From Mycobacterium nebraskense (lineage in GTDB: Bacteria > Actinomycetota > Actinomycetes > Mycobacteriales > Mycobacteriaceae), in the NCBI RefSeq assembly GCF_002102255.1, contig NZ_LQPH01000041.1, forward strand, positions 1 through 61,432: a stretch of DNA of 61,432 nucleotides. The letters are read 5' to 3'. Under the pieces are notes generated by a model that did not search any database, was not told where the DNA came from, and worked only from the letters and a program-made list of their open reading frames with translations. This document shows positions 27,849 to 39,760 of this stretch, one piece after another (the first letter of the stretch is position 1; the number at the start of each line of letters is the position of its first letter). Made by a program: the position numbers and the translations under genes.

Positions 27849-30800
27849 CTAGCCGGCCGGTACGGCATGGTCGAAACGCAACGTCACCCGAGTGCCCCCC
27901 GCAGTGCGGAGCGTGTCGACGTGATCGGCCAGCCCACCGATCAGGGTCAGACCCCGGCCGCGGCGCCGGCTGCGCAGGCTGGCCGAGGAATCGCCCACCC
28001 ACCGTCCGGTGTCGCTGACCGTGACCGCGAGGGTCTGCTGGCGCAGGAAGGCCTCCACGGAGACCGTTCGGCGCGGCTCGCCGTCGCTGCCATGCTCGAC
28101 CGCGTTGGTCACGGCTTCGCCGGTCGCCAGCAGGATGTCCAGTTCGCGCTTCGGGGCGACGGCGATGCTGGCCAGCCACTCGCGTAGCCGATCGCGCGCG
28201 ACGGGAATCTGACCCGGCGCGGCCGTCACCACGGTGGCGAAGCTGCGCGGGGTTTCGTGACTCGGCCGCAGCGCGAGCACGACGACGTCGTCGCGGTAGC
28301 CGGTGGGCGGGGCCAGCCGGGACAGCACCTCGGCACAGACCGACTCGACCGGAAGGTCGGCGCATTCCGCGGCCGCGGCCTTGAGGCGTCCGAGGCCGTC
28401 GTCGAGCGTCTCGCCGGCCCGCTCGATTAGTCCGTCGGTGTAGAGCAGGATCAGGCTTCCTGGTGGCAGATTCGCCGTCGCGGTGGCGTCGGACGGATAG
28501 CTGTCGGCGTCGTGTTCCTTGATGGCGACCGGGAGACGTCGGCCGGACGTCAGGAACACCGCGCGATGGTCGGGAAAGACCAGCAGCGGATAGGGGTGGC
28601 CGGCGCAGCTGTAACTCACCGTGGCGCAACCGGTATCCGGTTCGGTCTCGACGAGGGCGTAGGCCACCGTCGCGCAGCGCGCACCCGCGACGCTGGCCCC
28701 ATACCGGTCCAGCGCCCCCAGCACCGCGCTCGGCTCGCCCGCGGTCAGGGCCGACGCGGCCACCGCGGCGCGCAGTCTGCTCATCACGATCGCGGCGGGC
28801 AGCCCGTGCCCGACGACGTCGCCCACCGATATCCCGACCCGGCCGGCGCGATCCAGCGGGGTGACCGAATACCAGTCACCGCCGACGCGCATAGCCTCAC
28901 CCGCGGGCTGGTACACGGCCGCCACGACGGCGGCCGTCGAGCCCCGGTCCAGGTCCAGCAGGTGCTCTTGGAAGTCGACGGCGATGCGGTGTTCGCGCGC
29001 CATGACGCGGACCCGGTCCAGGGCCGAGGACGTCAGCTCGGCCACGCGACTGAACGCATCGCGTTCGGCGGCGTCGAACTGGCGCGGCGTGGGCCACAGC
29101 AGGGCCAGCACCCCGATGACGCGGCCCGCGTGATCCCGCAGCGGATGGGCGACGCAGGCGCGAACGCTGCCGGCGGTGTCCTGCACCGCGTGCTGATAGC
29201 GCGGGGGCAGGTCGAAAGTGTCCGTGATGACCATCGACTCGCCGGTGCGCACGACGTCGGCGCCCACGACCGGGGAGTCGAGCTCGGTCACGTGGTAGCG
29301 GTCGCGCAATTCCCCGGGCAGGTGGCCGGCGTATTCGAACCGGATGTGGCGTTCGCCGTCGAGGACGCCGATCGTCACCGTGGCGGCATCGCCCGAGCCG
29401 AATGGCGATTCCAGCAAGGCATCCATGATCCCGACGACCGAGTCGGTGGCCTGCAGCGCGGAGTCGAGTTGGACCAGATCCGAGGCCGCCACGCGACGCT
29501 GGCGGTCGCGCTCGCGGGCCACCGCGGACAGCCGCGACTTCACCCGGTCGACCAGCTCCTGGGAACGGAACGGCTTGGGCAGGTAGTCGTCGGCCCCAGC
29601 CGCGTAGCCCTCGTCGACCGCCTCCGCCCCGGCCCGGGCAGACAGCATGAGGACCGGTGTGGCCGCCAATTCCGGGTCCGCACGGATGGCGGACACCAGC
29701 CCGAAACCGTCGATGCCCGGCATCATGACGTCGGTGACGATCGCGTCCGGGCGCAGGTTTCGAATCGCCGCCAGCGCCGACTCGCCGTCGGCGGCAAGGA
29801 CCGTCTCCCAGTGAGCTGACAGGACCCGGTCGAGATGGTGTCGCATGTCGGCGTTGTCGTCGGCGATCAATACCAAATGGCGCGACCTCTCGGATGCGGC
29901 CGTCGACCCATCGCGATCCGAGATGGGCGTCAGCCATTGCCGGGCCTCCGCCACGTATGGGTTGGTCTCGTCCAACGGGCCGACGGGTGACTGATCGGCC
30001 GCCGCGCCGATTGATTGCGGCAGCCGGATGGTCACCGTTGTCCCGCGGTCCAATTCGCTGTCGATCTCCACCGTTCCGCTGTGCAGCTCGACGAGCCCGC
30101 GCACCAGTGAGAGGCCGATTCCGGTGCCCTCCACGCTGCGGCCCCGAAGGTTGTCGGCGCGGTAGAAGCGGTCGAACAGGCGGTCCAGGTCCTCGGCCGC
30201 GATCCCCACCCCGGTGTCGCGCATGGTGACGACGCAATGCGCGGGTTCGGCACGCACCTCGATCGAAATCGAGCCCCGCAGAGTGTATTTGACCGCGTTC
30301 GAGAGGAGGTTCAGGATGATCGTCTCCCACATACCCGGGTCGAGGTCGGCCAGCACCGGGGAGCAGTCCACGACGAGTTCGAGCCCGGCCCGATGGCAGA
30401 GCTCGGTGAAAGACGACGCTATGTGGGCGGTCAGGGCGCCGACATCGGTACACACCAGCTTCGCGTTCGCGCGGCCGGCCTCGATGCGGGAGAAGTCGAG
30501 CAACGACTCGACCAGGCGCTGCAGGCGCCGCGCGTTGCGGCCCGCCGTGCTCAGCCGGTCCGCCAGCACACTTCCCGGCGCCGCTTCGGACAGCGCATCG
30601 TCGAGCGGCCCGAGGAGCAGCGTCAGCGGGGTGCGGAATTCGTGGCTGACGTTGGTCAGGAACGCGGTCTTCGCCCGGTCCAACTCGGCCAGCGCGTCGG
30701 CCCGTCGCCGTTGCTGTTCGTAGGAGACGACGGAGGCAAACGCCGCGGACAGCTGGTCGGCCAGCAGTTGGCAGAACCCGCGGTACATCGAATCGAGGGG

Positions 30801-31697
30801 ACGCCGGGCACTGACCCCGATCACCACCGCACCGGCGTTCGAGGTTTCCCCAAGCGGCAATACCAGGGCCTGCCGGGGACAGTTCTCGCCGAAAAGCTCC
30901 GTGATCCCAGGGATTACGTCCTCAAGCCGGTCGATGACGCGCGCGGCGCGGGAACGTGGCGTCCCGTCCCTACCCGTGAGCTCGGCCAACGAGCCCGGCA
31001 GCAGCGGGCGGATGGACGGTGTGGCCCCGCGCAGCGTGCTGTCGCGCGCCCCTTCCCCGTCGCCCGAAACATATACGGCGATGAACGGCAGGTCCAGCGG
31101 CTGCGCGTCGCATACCGCGACGGCGCTGCTCACCGCGTCGTCGATGGCGTGTGCGTCCAGCACGGCGGTCGCCACCGCGTTGAGCAAGTGGAGCCGACGC
31201 CCACTCAACACCCGGTCGGTCGTTTCGATCACCGCGCAGAAAATCGCCGTGACTGCGCCGTCGCCGCCGATGATGGGGCTGTAGGTGAAAGTGAAGTACC
31301 GCTCCTGGGACTGGCCGCCGGTCATCAGCGGCAACATCAGGTCGTCGGACCAGGTCGCGACGCCGGTGTCGATCACGCTGGTGAGCATCGGGGATATCTG
31401 CTGCCAGATCTCCCACCACACCTGCTCGGCGGGGCAACCCAGGGCGGCCGGATGTTTGTCCCCCAGGATCTGCGCGTAGGCGTCGTTGTACATCAAGAAC
31501 AGATCGCCGGGCCCCAACCAGAGCACAATGGGAAACCGCGAGGTCAGAGCAACTGCCACGGCCACCCGTACCTCGGCCGACCATTCCTGCGGCGAGCCCA
31601 ACGGATGGCTGTCCCAGTCGAATTCGGCGAAGCGCCGGCCCATCTCCCCGCCCAACCCGACCGCGGCCGCCAGATCGGCCGGCAGCGCCGGGTTCAT
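27849..31697 (-). CDS. hybrid sensor: PAS-GAF-histidine kinase-receiver-GAF-SpoIIE phosphatase-RsbW-like kinase
   Basis: This 1282-residue cytosolic protein joins two-component and partner-switching modules. In order it has a PAS-like domain (about 40-160), GAF (165-340), HisKA with NVSHEFRTPL (His near 352) and HATPase with NLLSNAVKY, DTGVGI and GTGIGLSLV. A receiver follows with ADDNADM near 610 and phospho-acceptor in VTDVMMPG near 656. Then come a second GAF, a PP2C/SpoIIE phosphatase (GGDWYSV near 937, SVGDVVGHG, LLYTDGLIE) and a C-terminal RsbW-type kinase (GEAVTNAVEHG near 1195). All catalytic residues I can check are present. I chose the ATG at 31697, which overlaps the STAS stop. The likely target is that STAS protein and a sigma factor elsewhere. 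Confidence 0.93.
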   Translation of the reverse strand: MNPALPADLAAAVGLGGEMGRRFAEFDWDSHPLGSPQEWSAEVRVAVAVALTSRFPIVLWLGPGDLFLMYNDAYAQILGDKHPAALGCPAEQVWWEIWQQISPMLTSVIDTGVATWSDDLMLPLMTGGQSQERYFTFTYSPIIGGDGAVTAIFCAVIETTDRVLSGRRLHLLNAVATAVLDAHAIDDAVSSAVAVCDAQPLDLPFIAVYVSGDGEGARDSTLRGATPSIRPLLPGSLAELTGRDGTPRSRAARVIDRLEDVIPGITELFGENCPRQALVLPLGETSNAGAVVIGVSARRPLDSMYRGFCQLLADQLSAAFASVVSYEQQRRRADALAELDRAKTAFLTNVSHEFRTPLTLLLGPLDDALSEAAPGSVLADRLSTAGRNARRLQRLVESLLDFSRIEAGRANAKLVCTDVGALTAHIASSFTELCHRAGLELVVDCSPVLADLDPGMWETIILNLLSNAVKYTLRGSISIEVRAEPAHCVVTMRDTGVGIAAEDLDRLFDRFYRADNLRGRSVEGTGIGLSLVRGLVELHSGTVEIDSELDRGTTVTIRLPQSIGAAADQSPVGPLDETNPYVAEARQWLTPISDRDGSTAASERSRHLVLIADDNADMRHHLDRVLSAHWETVLAADGESALAAIRNLRPDAIVTDVMMPGIDGFGLVSAIRADPELAATPVLMLSARAGAEAVDEGYAAGADDYLPKPFRSQELVDRVKSRLSAVARERDRQRRVAASDLVQLDSALQATDSVVGIMDALLESPFGSGDAATVTIGVLDGERHIRFEYAGHLPGELRDRYHVTELDSPVVGADVVRTGESMVITDTFDLPPRYQHAVQDTAGSVRACVAHPLRDHAGRVIGVLALLWPTPRQFDAAERDAFSRVAELTSSALDRVRVMAREHRIAVDFQEHLLDLDRGSTAAVVAAVYQPAGEAMRVGGDWYSVTPLDRAGRVGISVGDVVGHGLPAAIVMSRLRAAVAASALTAGEPSAVLGALDRYGASVAGARCATVAYALVETEPDTGCATVSYSCAGHPYPLLVFPDHRAVFLTSGRRLPVAIKEHDADSYPSDATATANLPPGSLILLYTDGLIERAGETLDDGLGRLKAAAAECADLPVESVCAEVLSRLAPPTGYRDDVVVLALRPSHETPRSFATVVTAAPGQIPVARDRLREWLASIAVAPKRELDILLATGEAVTNAVEHGSDGEPRRTVSVEAFLRQQTLAVTVSDTGRWVGDSSASLRSRRRGRGLTLIGGLADHVDTLRTAGGTRVTLRFDHAVPAG

Positions 31698-32041
31698 TGC
31701 CGTCGCTTGTGTTGCAGTGCCTCGGCCAGCGTGGGGTAGATGTCGAAGATCCGATCCAGTTCGGTCACCTGGATCGGCCGAAGCACTTGGTCGTGGTCCG
31801 CGACCAGGCGGACCGCCGTCCCGGCTGCCTTGCCTTCGTCGTGACACTCCAGCACGGCGTTCAACGCCGCGCTTCCGAAGAAGTCGACCGCTTGCAGGTC
31901 GACGACGACCAGCCGGGCCGGGTGGGTCTCGGCCAGCTTGAGCGCGGCGGTCAGGTGGGTGGTTACCTCTTCGACGGTACTGGAGTCGACGCCGCCCTTA
32001 ACGCGCACGACCACAGCGTCCTTGAGTGCCTCATGTTCCAC
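31694..32041 (-). CDS. STAS-domain anti-anti-sigma factor
   Basis: This protein of about 115 residues has the STAS fold of SpoIIAA/RsbV-type antagonists. Strand and helix pattern, LVVVDLQAVDFFGSAALNAV near 44-63 and the Ser following FFG are as expected; that Ser would be phosphorylated by the RsbW-like kinase and dephosphorylated by the SpoIIE domain next door. The start is uncertain: I use the GTG at 32041, but the frame stays open further upstream without a clear ribosome site. The stop overlaps the next gene's ATG in an ATGA, which fixes co-expression with its presumed regulator. Confidence 0.82.
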   Translation of the reverse strand: MEHEALKDAVVVRVKGGVDSSTVEEVTTHLTAALKLAETHPARLVVVDLQAVDFFGSAALNAVLECHDEGKAAGTAVRLVADHDQVLRPIQVTELDRIFDIYPTLAEALQHKRRQ

Positions 32042-32166
32042 CGCCAACAACTTCAGCGCCTTTCGCAGCTCGTCCGGATGCGCGGCATGCGCCGCTCCAG
32101 AGAATCCTCCAGAGAGTGTAGGAACACTAACTGTTTGCGGGCTGCCGCGTTCGCGTATTTCTCCGG

Positions 32167-32874
32167 TTACCCAGCAGACTCTGGGGATATCCGTTCGTGC
32201 ACCGTCAGCAGCACATGATCGAACTGACTTTGGAGGGCGGTCGTCGAGCCGTCCAGGGTTGCCACCTCGGCGAGCAGTTGCCGGGCCAGCGCCCGCAGCT
32301 TCACGTTGGTCTCCTGCGACCGCCACTGCAGCACGCGAAAGGCCTGCTCGGCGCTGACCCGGTAGACGAACATCAGCACGCCCTTGGCCTGTTCGATCGC
32401 CGCACGGTTTTCGAACAGGTCCGGCAGCGCCTCGTCGAGCACCTCTTGCCGGGTCTCGTCGAAGGTGTTGGTGAGGTCGATGTAATACCCCGCGGTGCCC
32501 ACCACGGCGCCCGAATCGTCGTGCATGCGGTCGGCCACGACGATCGCGTCGTGCACTTTGCCGGCGGTGTCGAGGAAGCGGTGCCGGCTGGAGAACGACT
32601 CCGCCGACTGCAGGGCGTAGTCGAGCAGCTCTTGCACGTGCGCGCGGTCGTCGGGGTGCTTGTGCGACAGCAACAGCTTCGTCGTCGGCTCGACGGTGCC
32701 CGGTTCGTAGCCGTGCATCCTGGCTACCTCGTCGGACCATTCCCAGCGCTCACCGATGAACCAGAAGCGGAAGGCACCGACGTTCAGATACCGGGCGACC
32801 GCATCGACGGGGCTCAGCTGCTCGCTGGGCGACCCGGCGGGTGTCGCCCCGTCCGTCTCCGTTTGCTGTTGCAC
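32167..32874 (-). CDS. PAS-ANTAR transcription antitermination regulator
   Basis: This 235-residue protein has an N-terminal PAS sensor fold (about 25-140, ending AGYYIDLTNTF) and a C-terminal ANTAR domain (about 155-215, with AAIEQAKGVLMFVYRVSAEQ). ANTAR domains bind paired hairpins in nascent RNA and prevent termination. The PAS part would sense a small molecule or redox state. The GTG start (MQQQTETDG) heads an operon with the STAS and hybrid kinase-phosphatase genes. It is divergent from thiC, whose leader carries the TPP riboswitch. Confidence 0.9.
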   Translation of the reverse strand: MQQQTETDGATPAGSPSEQLSPVDAVARYLNVGAFRFWFIGERWEWSDEVARMHGYEPGTVEPTTKLLLSHKHPDDRAHVQELLDYALQSAESFSSRHRFLDTAGKVHDAIVVADRMHDDSGAVVGTAGYYIDLTNTFDETRQEVLDEALPDLFENRAAIEQAKGVLMFVYRVSAEQAFRVLQWRSQETNVKLRALARQLLAEVATLDGSTTALQSQFDHVLLTVHERISPESAG

Positions 32875-32985
32875 GTTTGCATTTTTCCATTCCGGGGATA
32901 GCCCCGGCTACCGCCCCGGCCAAATAGGCCGCCAGCCTGCCAGGCGGCCCGCGGTGGGGGTAACGTCGCGTGCGGACCATCCAAA

Positions 32986-35561
<2,576 letters not shown>

Positions 35562-35565
<4 letters not shown>

Positions 35566-36185
35566 ATCTCGAGCAGATCGCGGGCATCGCGCACCAACCC
35601 GAGGGCACGCCCGCCGGGGTGGCGGTGCTGACCCACGGCGCCGGCGGCAACCGGGATTCACCGCTGCTGCAACAGGTTTGCGACGAATGGGCGCGGCGCG
35701 GCTGGCTCGCGGTCCGATACAACCTGCCGTATCGGCGGCGCCGGCCCACCGGACCGCCGTCCGGCTCGGCCGCCACCGACCGCGCCGGCATCGTCGAGGC
35801 GATCACGCTGTGCCGCGGCCTCGCTGATGGTCCGCTGATCGCCGGCGGGCATTCCTACGGCGGGCGGCAGACGTCCATGGTGGTGGCGGCCCGCGAAGCA
35901 CCTGTCGACCTGCTGACGCTGTTCTCGTATCCCGTGCACCCGCCGGGCAAGCCGGAGCGCGCCCGCACCGAGCACCTGCCCGACATCAGGGTGCCGACGG
36001 TGTTCACGCACGGGACGTCGGATCCCTTCGGCACGCCCGACGAGCTGCGCGCCGCCGCCGCGCTGGTCACTGGCACGACCGCCGTCGTCGAGATCGCCGG
36101 GGCGCGACACGATCTGCGGTCCAAGACGTTGAACGTGGCGGCGCTGGCGGTCGACGCCGCGCTGCAGCTACTCGGCCGCAATTAG
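35562..36185 (+). CDS. alpha/beta hydrolase (Rv0421c-like)
   Basis: This 207-residue protein of the dienelactone-hydrolase/KANL3-Tex30-like group has the oxyanion loop THGAGGNRDS near 25-34 and nucleophile motif GHSYGG near 101-106. The acid is probably in HGTSDPFG and the His in GARHDLRS near 186. The substrate is unknown. It is the third gene of the thiC-thiD operon. I chose the ATG overlapping the thiD stop; a longer frame from 35280 is a thiD antiphase. Confidence 0.9.
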
Positions 36186-36218
36186 ACAGCTTGGACTGGC
36201 CAGTTGTAACTGTCTAAT
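36181..36218. promoter_or_regulatory. 9-bp perfect inverted repeat overlapping a promoter, candidate MarR operator
   Basis: ATTAGACAG (36181-36189) and CTGTCTAAT (36210-36218) are perfect complements 20 bases apart. A candidate promoter lies inside: TTGGAC at 36191 and TAATCT at 36215 with 18-base spacing. This puts the transcript start almost at the GTG of the marR gene (36232). Binding of the MarR product here would be autorepression (inference). Confidence 0.6.
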
Positions 36219-36231
36219 CTAGGCTGGGGTC

Positions 36232-36666
36232 GTGGACGGCATTGCCGAGTCAGCCGCTGCGGCAGCCCGCGATCTGCGGGTGATGTTCAGCCGGCTGCGA
36301 CGTCAGTTGAGAGACCTCGCCACCGACGGCGACCTGACTCCCTCGCAGACCGCGGTGCTCAACCGGCTCTGGAAAGAGGGGGCCTCATCGGCGAGCGTCC
36401 TGGCTTCAGGCGAGCGGGTACGTCCACAGTCCATGGCCACGATAGTGGCCGCCCTCGAGCAGCGCGGGTTCATCGAGCGCACGCCCGACCCGGAAGACGG
36501 CCGGCGGCAACTGATTTCGCTGACCGCGGCGGGCCGGCGACGCGCCGAGAGCAACCGGCAGGTCCGGGAGGAGTGGCTGGCGCGCGCCATGCACGAGCGG
36601 TACTCCGAGCGCGAGCGTCGCGTCATCCTCGATGCGCTAACCCTGCTCGAGCGCTTGACCGAATAG
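36232..36666 (+). CDS. MarR-family transcriptional regulator
   Basis: This 144-residue winged-helix repressor contains the recognition region VRPQSMATIVAALEQRGFIER near 63-83 and the wing DPEDGRRQLISLTAAGRRR near 85-104. The GTG start follows a promoter nested in a 9-bp inverted repeat, which suggests a nearly leaderless transcript and autoregulation. The next gene, an F420-type oxidoreductase 19 bases on, is the likely co-regulated target; MarR plus oxidoreductase pairs usually respond to small aromatic or reactive compounds. Confidence 0.92.
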   Translation: MDGIAESAAAAARDLRVMFSRLRRQLRDLATDGDLTPSQTAVLNRLWKEGASSASVLASGERVRPQSMATIVAALEQRGFIERTPDPEDGRRQLISLTAAGRRRAESNRQVREEWLARAMHERYSERERRVILDALTLLERLTE

Positions 36667-36685
36667 TGAGAGAGCAAGGGCCGCA

Positions 36686-37555
36686 ATGGAAGTAGGACTG
36701 CACTTCATCGATTTTCTGCCAGGTGATCCGGCGGCGCTGGGTCCGACGCTGGCCAACTCGGCCAAGGCCGCCGAGCAGGGCGGGGCGACGCTGTTCACGC
36801 TGGCCGACCATTTCTTTCAGATGGAAGCCATGGGACGGGCGGAGGACCCGTTCCTCGAGGGCTATACGTCACTGGGCTTTTTGGCCGGACAAACGACCAA
36901 GATCGACCTGAGCCTGCTGGTCACCGGTGTTACCTATCGCTATCCGGGATTACTGGCCAAGGCGGTCACCACCCTGGACGTCTTGTCGCAGGGCCGCTCG
37001 ATGCTGGGGCTCGGTGCGGCCTGGTACGACCGCGAGCACGCCGCCCTTGGCTTTCCTTATCCGCCGTTGAGCCGGCGCTTCGAGATGCTCGAAGAGACGC
37101 TGCAGATCTGCAGGCAGATGTGGAGCGACAACGACGGGCCCTACCGGGGGAAGCATTACCAGTTGGCCGAGACGATCTGTGAGCCGCAGCCGATTCGGCG
37201 CCCTCCGATTCTGATCGGCGGCGATGGCGAGAAGAAGACGCTGCGCCTGGTCGCGCAGTACGCCGACGTCTGGAACAGCACCGTGACCGACGCCGACGAG
37301 CTGAAGCACAAGATCGAGGTGCTGAACCGTCATTGCGACGCGGTCGGCCGAGACCCGAGCGAAATCCGCATGACGGTGGGCTTTTTCGTGAATCCCTTCG
37401 AGGACCCCGATGGGTACTTCAAGACCGTCGAGCGCTACGCCGAACTGGGCGTGGAGATGGTCAATGCCGGTCCGTTCCCGGGCAACCCCGATCCGGTCGG
37501 TTTCATCCGCCGCCTCGGCGATGAAGTGATACCCACGCTCGCCCAGATCGGTTGA
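36686..37555 (+). CDS. LLM-class F420-dependent oxidoreductase
   Basis: This 289-residue TIM-barrel protein of the luciferase-like superfamily starts MEVGLHFIDFLPGD. It carries the cofactor-binding stretch LDVLSQGRSMLGLGAAWYDREHAALG near 94-119 (described by position) and RPPILIGGDGEKKTLRLVAQYAD near 172-194. These are standard for mycobacterial F420-dependent members. The substrate is unknown. It is co-transcribed with the upstream marR gene and converges on lpqM with 15 bases between stops. Confidence 0.92.
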   Translation: MEVGLHFIDFLPGDPAALGPTLANSAKAAEQGGATLFTLADHFFQMEAMGRAEDPFLEGYTSLGFLAGQTTKIDLSLLVTGVTYRYPGLLAKAVTTLDVLSQGRSMLGLGAAWYDREHAALGFPYPPLSRRFEMLEETLQICRQMWSDNDGPYRGKHYQLAETICEPQPIRRPPILIGGDGEKKTLRLVAQYADVWNSTVTDADELKHKIEVLNRHCDAVGRDPSEIRMTVGFFVNPFEDPDGYFKTVERYAELGVEMVNAGPFPGNPDPVGFIRRLGDEVIPTLAQIG

Positions 37556-37570
37556 TACGCCGCCTTTCGG

Positions 37571-39070
37571 TCATACCGGGTAGCGGGAGTAGCACGCGTC
37601 CATGTTGCCGGTCACGCCGCCGCGGAATGCCGCTATCCGGGTGAAACCGGCCGGCACGCTGGTGCCGTCCGCGTCACTGGCGACGAGGTGGTTGGTGAGC
37701 AGCCCGGCCACCGCTTCGTCGAGATCACCGGCCGTCAGCAGCAGCTGCTTCTGCGACGACAGCTCGATGGGTTCGGCCAACTTGCGGTGCACCACGCCGG
37801 TCAAGCACGCCGTGCGCAGGGCGGTCCACGGACTCTGCATGGCCAACCCGCGTTCGTGCTGGACGGCCAGCGCGTACCGCGACATCACGACCGACAGCGC
37901 GGTGTCGTCGCCCTGTGGCAGGGTTTGTTCGTTCTCGTCGGCGAGCTTGCCCATCGCCGCGAGCTTGGGCAGGTCGATCACGATCGTGTTGGTGGCGGGG
38001 CAGTAGGACGCCGGCGCGCTGGTTTTGGCGTCGGGACAATCGGCGGGCTGGTAGGACAGCGCCGGCGGATTCTTCGGGGAGAACACCTTTCCCAGGAGTT
38101 CCATCAGGGTCGACAAGGTGTCCTGATCGATCGGGACCTCACCGGTCTCCGGATTCCCGGTGCTGCTGTCGACCCGCAGGGCGTTGGGCAGGTCCCCGCG
38201 GCGCTGCTCGATTTCTCTCTTGTCGATCCGCGCGCAGGCCGAGGCGCCGTCGATGAAACCCGTTTGGAAGGCGCTGATCCGGTCCAGGGCCGACCCATGT
38301 TCGTCGTCGTTCTCGGTCTCGCTGTCCATCACCGGGTCCCGGGTGGTGATGATCCCCGCCAGCACGTGGTCGAGCCCGTCGGCGGTGCTCAGCGTGAACC
38401 GCGGCGACTTACCGTCGGCGACCCAGAACAGGTAGACGCCCGCGAAGCAGTCGGCCTGCTGCTCGCGCACGATCGTGGGGTCTCGCCTGGTCACCAGCTT
38501 CGCCATGGTCTGCAGGGCGTGGCCGAATTCGTGTGCCAGCACACCGTTGACGGACATGTCGCCGAAATACCGTTGCGCGACGGGCATGAACACCCCGCGG
38601 TCCCAGGCGATCAGGTTGCAGCGCGACGTATAAAAGGCGTTGACGAGTTTATAAGTATCGTTGTGGCAAATGATGGGGCTTGTCGCCTCGTTGGAGTTGT
38701 ACGACACCATCTTGCCGACCGGGACGAAATTCCCTTTCAACGATTGGCCGTACACCGACTTCCAATATTCCTCGATGTCGTTGACCGACAGCAACGACAA
38801 CTTGTCGATAGCACCGTTGTCGGTGTTGACCACCGTCCCGGTCGGACCGGGTGCGTTCGAGCGGATCCCGCTGGGGCCGTTCGTCGCGGGCAGGCCGCCC
38901 ACCCGGAACGGGTCGTTGAGCATCGACAACGCCCGCCCGTCGACGAAGGATGTACACCCCGCCACGACGATTGCCGCCGCTGCGCAGCTCAACGCCGCCC
39001 TCAGCAAGGTGGCCGCCCTGCGCGGGCGGCCACCGGCCGGCTGACGTCGATTGCGCGCACGGCTGTTCAT
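37571..39070 (-). CDS. lpqM: lipoprotein zinc-metallopeptidase-like LpqM
   Basis: LpqM is a 499-residue exported lipoprotein. The signal peptide ends in lipobox VVAGC with Cys39. The mature part contains the zincin motif HEFGH at 180-184, and REQQADCFAG about 25 residues later could supply the third ligand, as in neutral zinc metallopeptidase families. In fast growers LpqM is reported to influence conjugal DNA transfer; its substrate is not known. It occupies the same place as Rv0419, but the lpqL and thiG-thiE genes I recall beyond it in M. tuberculosis are replaced here by the copper-like pair and an island. Confidence 0.93.
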   Translation of the reverse strand: MNSRARNRRQPAGGRPRRAATLLRAALSCAAAAIVVAGCTSFVDGRALSMLNDPFRVGGLPATNGPSGIRSNAPGPTGTVVNTDNGAIDKLSLLSVNDIEEYWKSVYGQSLKGNFVPVGKMVSYNSNEATSPIICHNDTYKLVNAFYTSRCNLIAWDRGVFMPVAQRYFGDMSVNGVLAHEFGHALQTMAKLVTRRDPTIVREQQADCFAGVYLFWVADGKSPRFTLSTADGLDHVLAGIITTRDPVMDSETENDDEHGSALDRISAFQTGFIDGASACARIDKREIEQRRGDLPNALRVDSSTGNPETGEVPIDQDTLSTLMELLGKVFSPKNPPALSYQPADCPDAKTSAPASYCPATNTIVIDLPKLAAMGKLADENEQTLPQGDDTALSVVMSRYALAVQHERGLAMQSPWTALRTACLTGVVHRKLAEPIELSSQKQLLLTAGDLDEAVAGLLTNHLVASDADGTSVPAGFTRIAAFRGGVTGNMDACYSRYPV

Positions 39071-39265
39071 ACCAACCTCATCCCGACCGGCTGCAGGGCA
39101 GCACCAAAGGGTCTCATTCTAGAGCGGTTGGCTAACTAGGACAGCCCGAATGAAGACCACGCTTGAACGCCGGGCCGGCGACAGCGGTGGGGGGTTGCGG
39201 GCGGCTTACCCGCTGCGGAACGAGAAACGCCGGTCAGGTATTCAAAGTGGAAATAGCGAACTCCG

Positions 39266-39640
39266 CTAGGGGCGCGGTGCCGTCGGCGTAGGCGTTTGCT
39301 GAGGTCCCATCGGACCACCGGGACCCATTCCACCGGGTCCCATCATGCCGCCGGGTCCCATCATTCCCGGCCCCATCATGCCGCCGCCGGGCCCCATCAT
39401 CGGGCAGGTACCGCTACGCCCGCCGCCATAGCCGTGGTGCCAACCGTAATGGGCGCCCGAGGACCAGCCCAGGAAGAGCCCCGAGAAGAAGATCACCGCG
39501 GTGACGAACACGACACCGGCGACGATGAGCACCCATGCGAGCACTTGATTCAGCCGACTGTGCGCGCCAAATCGATTCCCGTCTCCGGATTGGCCGGTCA
39601 CGGTGGTCGGTTCGACGCTGGATTCAGGAGTTTGCGTCAT
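39266..39640 (-). CDS. single-pass membrane protein with Met/Gly/Pro-rich extracytoplasmic tail
   Basis: This 124-residue protein has a hydrophilic N-terminus, one transmembrane helix at about 32-57, a His/Tyr/Gly-rich patch (HYGWHHGYGG) and a tail made of MMGPGG-type repeats. Methionine and histidine clusters of this kind bind copper in known periplasmic copper proteins. The gene faces a second Met/Gly-rich gene across 120 bases containing a copper-operator-like palindrome. A role in copper handling is inference from composition and regulation; no family is recognised. Confidence 0.82.
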   Translation of the reverse strand: MTQTPESSVEPTTVTGQSGDGNRFGAHSRLNQVLAWVLIVAGVVFVTAVIFFSGLFLGWSSGAHYGWHHGYGGGRSGTCPMMGPGGGMMGPGMMGPGGMMGPGGMGPGGPMGPQQTPTPTAPRP

Positions 39641-39661
39641 GGTCGAACAATGTCACACGCA

Positions 39662-39676
39662 TACCCGCCCGGGGTA
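39662..39676. promoter_or_regulatory. CsoR/RicR-like copper operator
   Basis: TACCC-GCCCG-GGGTA is a 15-bp sequence with perfect 5-bp arms and a 5-bp spacer. It lies 22 bases above the start of the minus-strand Met-rich gene and 84 bases above the start of the plus-strand one. The TACCC-N5-GGGTA arrangement resembles the palindromes bound by CsoR/RicR copper repressors in mycobacteria (recalled, not searched). Confidence 0.6.
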
Positions 39677-39760
39677 GGGACCATTGGCCCTAGAAAGAGC
39701 GACGCGTATCTGGTCGGCTTGCCCTAATTGCGCGGGAATGTGTCCTGGAGGGATGCGGCG

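Noticed and set aside
28512..29819. plus-strand ORF of 435 codons opposite the hybrid kinase
   Set aside because: The minus strand has a full set of catalytic motifs in the same span, and the plus frame has no recognisable domain.
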